DNA from: Eledone cirrhosa
Taxonomy: Eukaryota > Mollusca > Cephalopoda > Octopoda > Eledonidae
NCBI GenBank assembly: GCA_964016885.1
Contig: OZ024740.1
Coordinates: 9,134,450 to 9,198,449, forward strand
Length of the DNA: 64,000 nt
Direction of reading: 5' to 3'
The notes under the pieces: generated by a model
Seen by the model: the letters and a program-made list of their open reading frames with translations, nothing else
Databases searched by the model: none
Told to the model about the DNA's origin: nothing
Translations under genes and position numbers: made by a program
In this document: positions 59,900 to 64,000 of the stretch, in pieces
Layout of the letters: each line of letters opens with the position of its first letter
Position numbering within the stretch: position 1 is the first letter of the stretch

Positions 59900-60400
59900 C
59901 AGTTTCTATTGGTATGTCAGTTTCTATTGGTATATCAGTTTCGATTGATATATCAGTTTCGATTAGTATGTCAGTTTCTATTGGTATGTCAGTTTCGATT
60001 AGTATATCAGTTTCTATTGGTATGTCAGTTTCGATTGGTATGTCAGTTTCTATTGGTATATCAGTTTCGATTGGTATATCAGTTTTGATTGGTATATCAG
60101 TTTCGATTGGTATGTCAGTTTCGATTGGTATGTCAGTTTTATTGGTATGTCAATTTCGATTGGTATATCACTTTCGATTGGTATGTCAGTTTCTATTTGT
60201 ATATCAGTTTATATTTGTATGTCAGTTTCCATTGGTATGTCAGTTTCTATTGGTATATCAGTTTTGATTGGTATGTTAGTTTCTATTAGTATATCAGGTC
60301 CGATTGGTATGTTAGTCCGCGATTCGTACGTCAGTTTCTATTGGTATATCAATTTCGATTGGTATGTCAGTTTCTATTGGTCTGTCAGTTTCTATTGGTA
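59900..60400 (+). repeat. 1.4-1.5-kb higher-order block, partial copy c
   Basis: Matches about 58566-59066 at an offset of 1334 bp. A further partial relative lies near 62223-62420 (AGGTCTGATTGG, GTCCGCGATTCGTACG). Confidence 0.8.
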
Positions 60401-63400
60401 TGTCAGTTTCGATTAGTATGTCAGTTTCGATTCGTATGTCAGTTTCGATTCGTACATCAGTTTCGATTAGTATGTCAGTTTCGATTTGTATGTCAGTTTC
60501 TATTGGTATATCAGTTTCGACTGGTATATCAGTTTCTATTGGTATATCAGTTCCGATTGGTATATCAGTTTCGATTGGTATGTGAGTTTCGATTAGTATA
60601 TCAGTTTCTATTGGTATGTCCGTTATGATTGGTATGTCAGTTTCTATTGGTATATCAGTTTCTATTGGTATATCAGTTTCTATTGGTATGTCAGTTTCTA
60701 TTGGTATGTTAGTCCTCGATATGTATGTCAGTTTCTATTGGTATATCAATTTCGATTGGTATGTCAGTTTCTATTGGTATGTCAGTTTCTATTGGTATAT
60801 CAATTTCGATTGGTATGTCAGTTTCGATTTGTATATCAGTTTCGATTCGTATGTCAGTTTCGATTGGTATGTCAGTTTCGATTGGTATGTCAGTTTCGAT
60901 TTGTATGTCAGTTTCGATTGGTATATCAGTTTCGATTAGTATGTCAGTTTCTATTGGTATATCGGTTTCCATTGGTATATCAGTTTCAATTGGTATGTCA
61001 GTTTCTATTGGTATATCAGTTTCTATTGGTATGTTAGTTTTGATTGGTATGTCAGTTTCTATTGGTATATCAGTTTCGATTGGTATATCAGGTTCTATTG
61101 GTATATCAGTTCCGATTGGTATATCAGTTTCGATTTGTATATCAGTTTCGATTGGTATATCAGTTTCAATTGGTATATCAGTTTCGATTGGTATGTCAGT
61201 TTCTATTTGTATGTCAGTTTCTATTGGTATGTCAGTTTCAATTGGTATATCAGTGTCGATTGGTATGTCAGTTTCGATTGGTATATCAGTTTTGATTGGT
61301 ATGTTAGTTTCTATTGGTATGTCAGTTCCGATTGTTATGTCATTTTCTATTGGTATATCAATTTCGATTGGTATATCAGTTTCGATTAGTATGTCAGTTT
61401 CGATTCATATGTCAGTTTCGATTGGTATGTCAGTGTCGATTGGTATGTCAGTGTCGATTGGTATATCAGTTTTGATTGGTATGTCAGTTTCGATTAGTAT
61501 ATCAGTTTCTATTGATATGTCAGTTTCGATTGGTATGTCAGTTTCTATTGGTATATCAATTTCGATTTGTAGGTCAGTTTCTATTGGTATATCAGTTTCT
61601 ATTGGTATGTCAGTTTTGATTAGTATATCAGTTTCCATAGGTATATCAGTTTCGATTGGTATGTCAGTTTCTATTGGTATATCAGTTTCGATTGGTATAT
61701 CAGTTTCGATTGTATATAAGTTTCGATTGGTATGTCAGTTTCTATTGGTATTTCAGTTTCAATTTGTATGTCAGTTTCGATTGGTATGTCAGTTTCTATT
61801 GGTATATCATTTTCTATCTGTATGTCAGTTTCGATTGGTATGTCAGTTTCTATTGGTATATCAGTTTCGATTGGTATATCAGTTTCTATTGGTATATCAG
61901 TTCCGATTGTTATATCAGTTTCGATTGGTATATCAGTTTCTATTGGTATATCAGTTCCGATTGGTATATCAGTTTCGATTGGTATGTCAGTTTCTATTAG
62001 TATATCAGTTTCGATTGATATATCAGTTTCTATTAGTATGTCAGTTTCTATTGGTATGTCAGTTTCAATTAGTATATCAGTTTCTATTGGTATGTCAGTT
62101 TTGATTGGTATGTCAGTTTCTATAGGTATGTCAGTTTCTATTGGTATGTCAGTTTCGATAGGTATGTCAGTTTTATTGGAATGTCAATTTCGAGTGGTAT
62201 ATCAGTTTCGATTGTTATGTCAGTTTTATTGGTACGTCAATTTCGATTGGTATATCAGTTTCGATTGGTATATCAGTTTTGATTGGTATGTTGGTTTCTA
62301 TTGGTATGTCAGGTCTGATTGGTATGTTAGTCCGCGATTCGTACGTCAGTTTCTATTGGTATATCAATTTCGATTGGTATGTCAGTTTCTATTGGTATGT
62401 CAGTTTCTATTGGTATATCAATTTCGATTGGTATATCAGTTTCGATTAGTATGTCAGTTTCGATTCGTATGTCAGTTTCGATTGGTACATCAGTTTCGAT
62501 TGGTATGTCAGTTTCGATTTGTATGTCAATTTCGATTTGTATGTCAGTTTCGATTAGTATGTCAGTTTCTATTGGTATATCAGTTCCGATTGGTATATCA
62601 GTTTCGATTGGTATGTCAGTCTCGATTAGTATATCAGTTTCTATTGGTATGTCAGTAATGATTGGAATGTCAGTTTCTATTGGTAAATCAGTTTCTATTG
62701 GTATATTAGTTTCTATTGTTATGTCAGTTTCTATTGGTATATCAGTTTCGATCGGTATGTCAGTTTCTATTGCTATATCAGTTTTGATTGGTATATCAGT
62801 TTCGAATGGTATGTCAGTTTCTATTGGTATGTCAGTTTCAATTGGTATATCAGTTACGATTGATATGTCAGTTTTATTGGTATGTCAATTTCGATTGGTA
62901 TATCAGTTTCGATTGGTATGTCAGTTTCTATTGGTATATCAGTTTATATTTGTTTGTCAGTTTCGATTGGTATGTTAGTTTCTATTGGTATATCAGTTTT
63001 GATTGGTATGTTAGTTTCTATTGTTATGTCAGTACCAATCGGTATGTTAGTCATCGATTCGTATGTCAGTTTCTATTGGTATATCAATTTCGATTGCTAT
63101 GACAGTTTCGATTGGTATGTCAGTTTCGATTGGTATATCAGTTTCAAATGGTATGTCTGTTTTGATTGGTATGTCAGTTTGGATTGGTATATCAGTTTCT
63201 ATTAGTATGTCAGTTTCTATTGGTATATCAGTTTCTATTGGTATATCAGTTTCGATTGGTATGTCTGATTCATTGGTATATCAGTTTCGATTGGTATATC
63301 AGTTTCGGTTGGTATGTCAGTTTCGATTGGTATATCAGTTTCTATTGGTATATCAGTTTCGAATGGTATGTCAGTTTCTATTGGAATGTCAGTTTTGATT

Positions 63401-64000
63401 AGTATATCAGTTTCTATTGGTATGTGAGTTTCGATTGGTATGTTAGTCCTCGCTTTGTTTGTCAGTTTCTCTTGGCATATCAGTTTCGATTGGTATTTCA
63501 ATTTCGATTAGTAAATCAGTTTCTGTTTGTTTGTCAGTTTCTATTGGTATATCAGTTTCGATTGGTATGTCTGTTTTGATTGGTATGTCTGTTTTGATTG
63601 GTATGTCAGTTTGGATTGGTATATCAGTTCCTATTGGTATATCAGTTTCGATCGATATATCCGTTTCTATTTGTATGTCAATTTTCGATTGGTATGTCAG
63701 TCTCTATTGGTATATCAGTTTCTATTGGTATATCAGTTTCGATATGGATGTCAGTTTCGATTGATATGTCAGATACGATTAGTATATCAGTTTCTATTGG
63801 TAAGTCAGTTTCTATTGGTATATGAGTTTCAATTGGTATATCAGTTTTAATAGGTATATCAGTTTCGATTGGTATGTCAGTTTCGAATAGTATATCAGTT
63901 TCTTTTGGTATGTGAGTTTCTATTGGTATATCAGTTTCGATAGCTATGTAAATTTCGATTGGTATTTCAGTTTCGATTGGTATATCAGTTTCGAGTCGTA

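Larger units (their letters stand above)
55269..64000 (+). repeat. 18-bp minisatellite array, segment 12
   Basis: About 485 units to the right edge, with no mobile element. It is organised as higher-order blocks of about 1.3-1.5 kb between 56.4 and 60.4 kb, with a partial copy near 62.2 kb. The 17-bp/19-bp unit pairs recur near 57308/57480, 58800/58980, 60137/60310, 62170/62325 and 62870/63046. The array continues beyond the window. Confidence 0.96.

Noticed and set aside
60725..62104. A 459-codon plus-strand ORF of MSVSIG repeats (and dozens like it) as a repetitive structural protein gene
   Set aside because: Open frames are expected from an 18-bp unit without stops in five frames. Competing frames are open on both strands, stops and 17/19-bp units break them at arbitrary places, and there is no start context, signal peptide or unique flanking domain.
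1..64000. Telomeric repeat
   Set aside because: The unit is 18 bp, variable, interrupted by LINEs, and unrelated to TTAGGG-type repeats.

Overview
This window is almost entirely a tandem-repeat array. About 54.8 kb of the 64 kb (roughly 86%) consists of imperfect copies of one 18-bp unit, GGTATRTCAGTTTCKATT, always in the same orientation. The remainder, about 9.2 kb, is mobile-element debris: eight 5'-truncated pieces of a LINE (non-LTR retrotransposon) with coding and/or 3'-UTR sequence, two short LINE-tail pieces, and one tRNA-derived SINE. I see no unique host gene, no rRNA, no functional tRNA, and no intact element.

Organism. The window is eukaryotic and invertebrate, and most likely from a cephalopod mollusc (octopus, squid or cuttlefish). 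The clues are the SINE with a tRNA-like head and a centre resembling cephalopod SINEs, the recurrent tail motif GTGTTAGGAAGGGCATCCAG, the GAT-repeat 3' ends, and a LINE carrying a PHD-like zinc finger after its YADD motif. This placement is from memory of such families and would need a database search to confirm.

Layout. Array 1-8917; LINE 8918-9711; array; LINE 10717-12160; array; LINE 13238-14620; array; LINE tail 15289-15466; array; LINE 17133-18515; array; LINE tail 19184-19361; array; reverse-strand LINE 23258-24301; a long array of 23.6 kb; SINE 47935-48277; array; reverse LINE tails 48513-48910 and 52182-52579 within array; the longest LINE piece 53583-55268 (RT, zinc finger and C-terminal region); array to the end.

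How it is built. The 18-bp units differ mainly at two dimorphic positions, so each unit carries a two-bit label. Reading these labels shows nested segmental duplications: a 3,895-bp tandem duplication with no difference found, and others with offsets of about 0.27, 0.58, 0.61, 1.42, 1.5, 1.9, 2.45, 3.5, 6.1 and 7.6 kb. Several carry LINE fragments along with the array, so mobile elements inserted once and were then multiplied by unequal exchange. The SINE has a matching empty site in a duplicated copy of its flank, which orders the events. Long open reading frames across the array are a by-product of a unit whose length is a multiple of three and which lacks stops in five of six frames; I do not call them genes.
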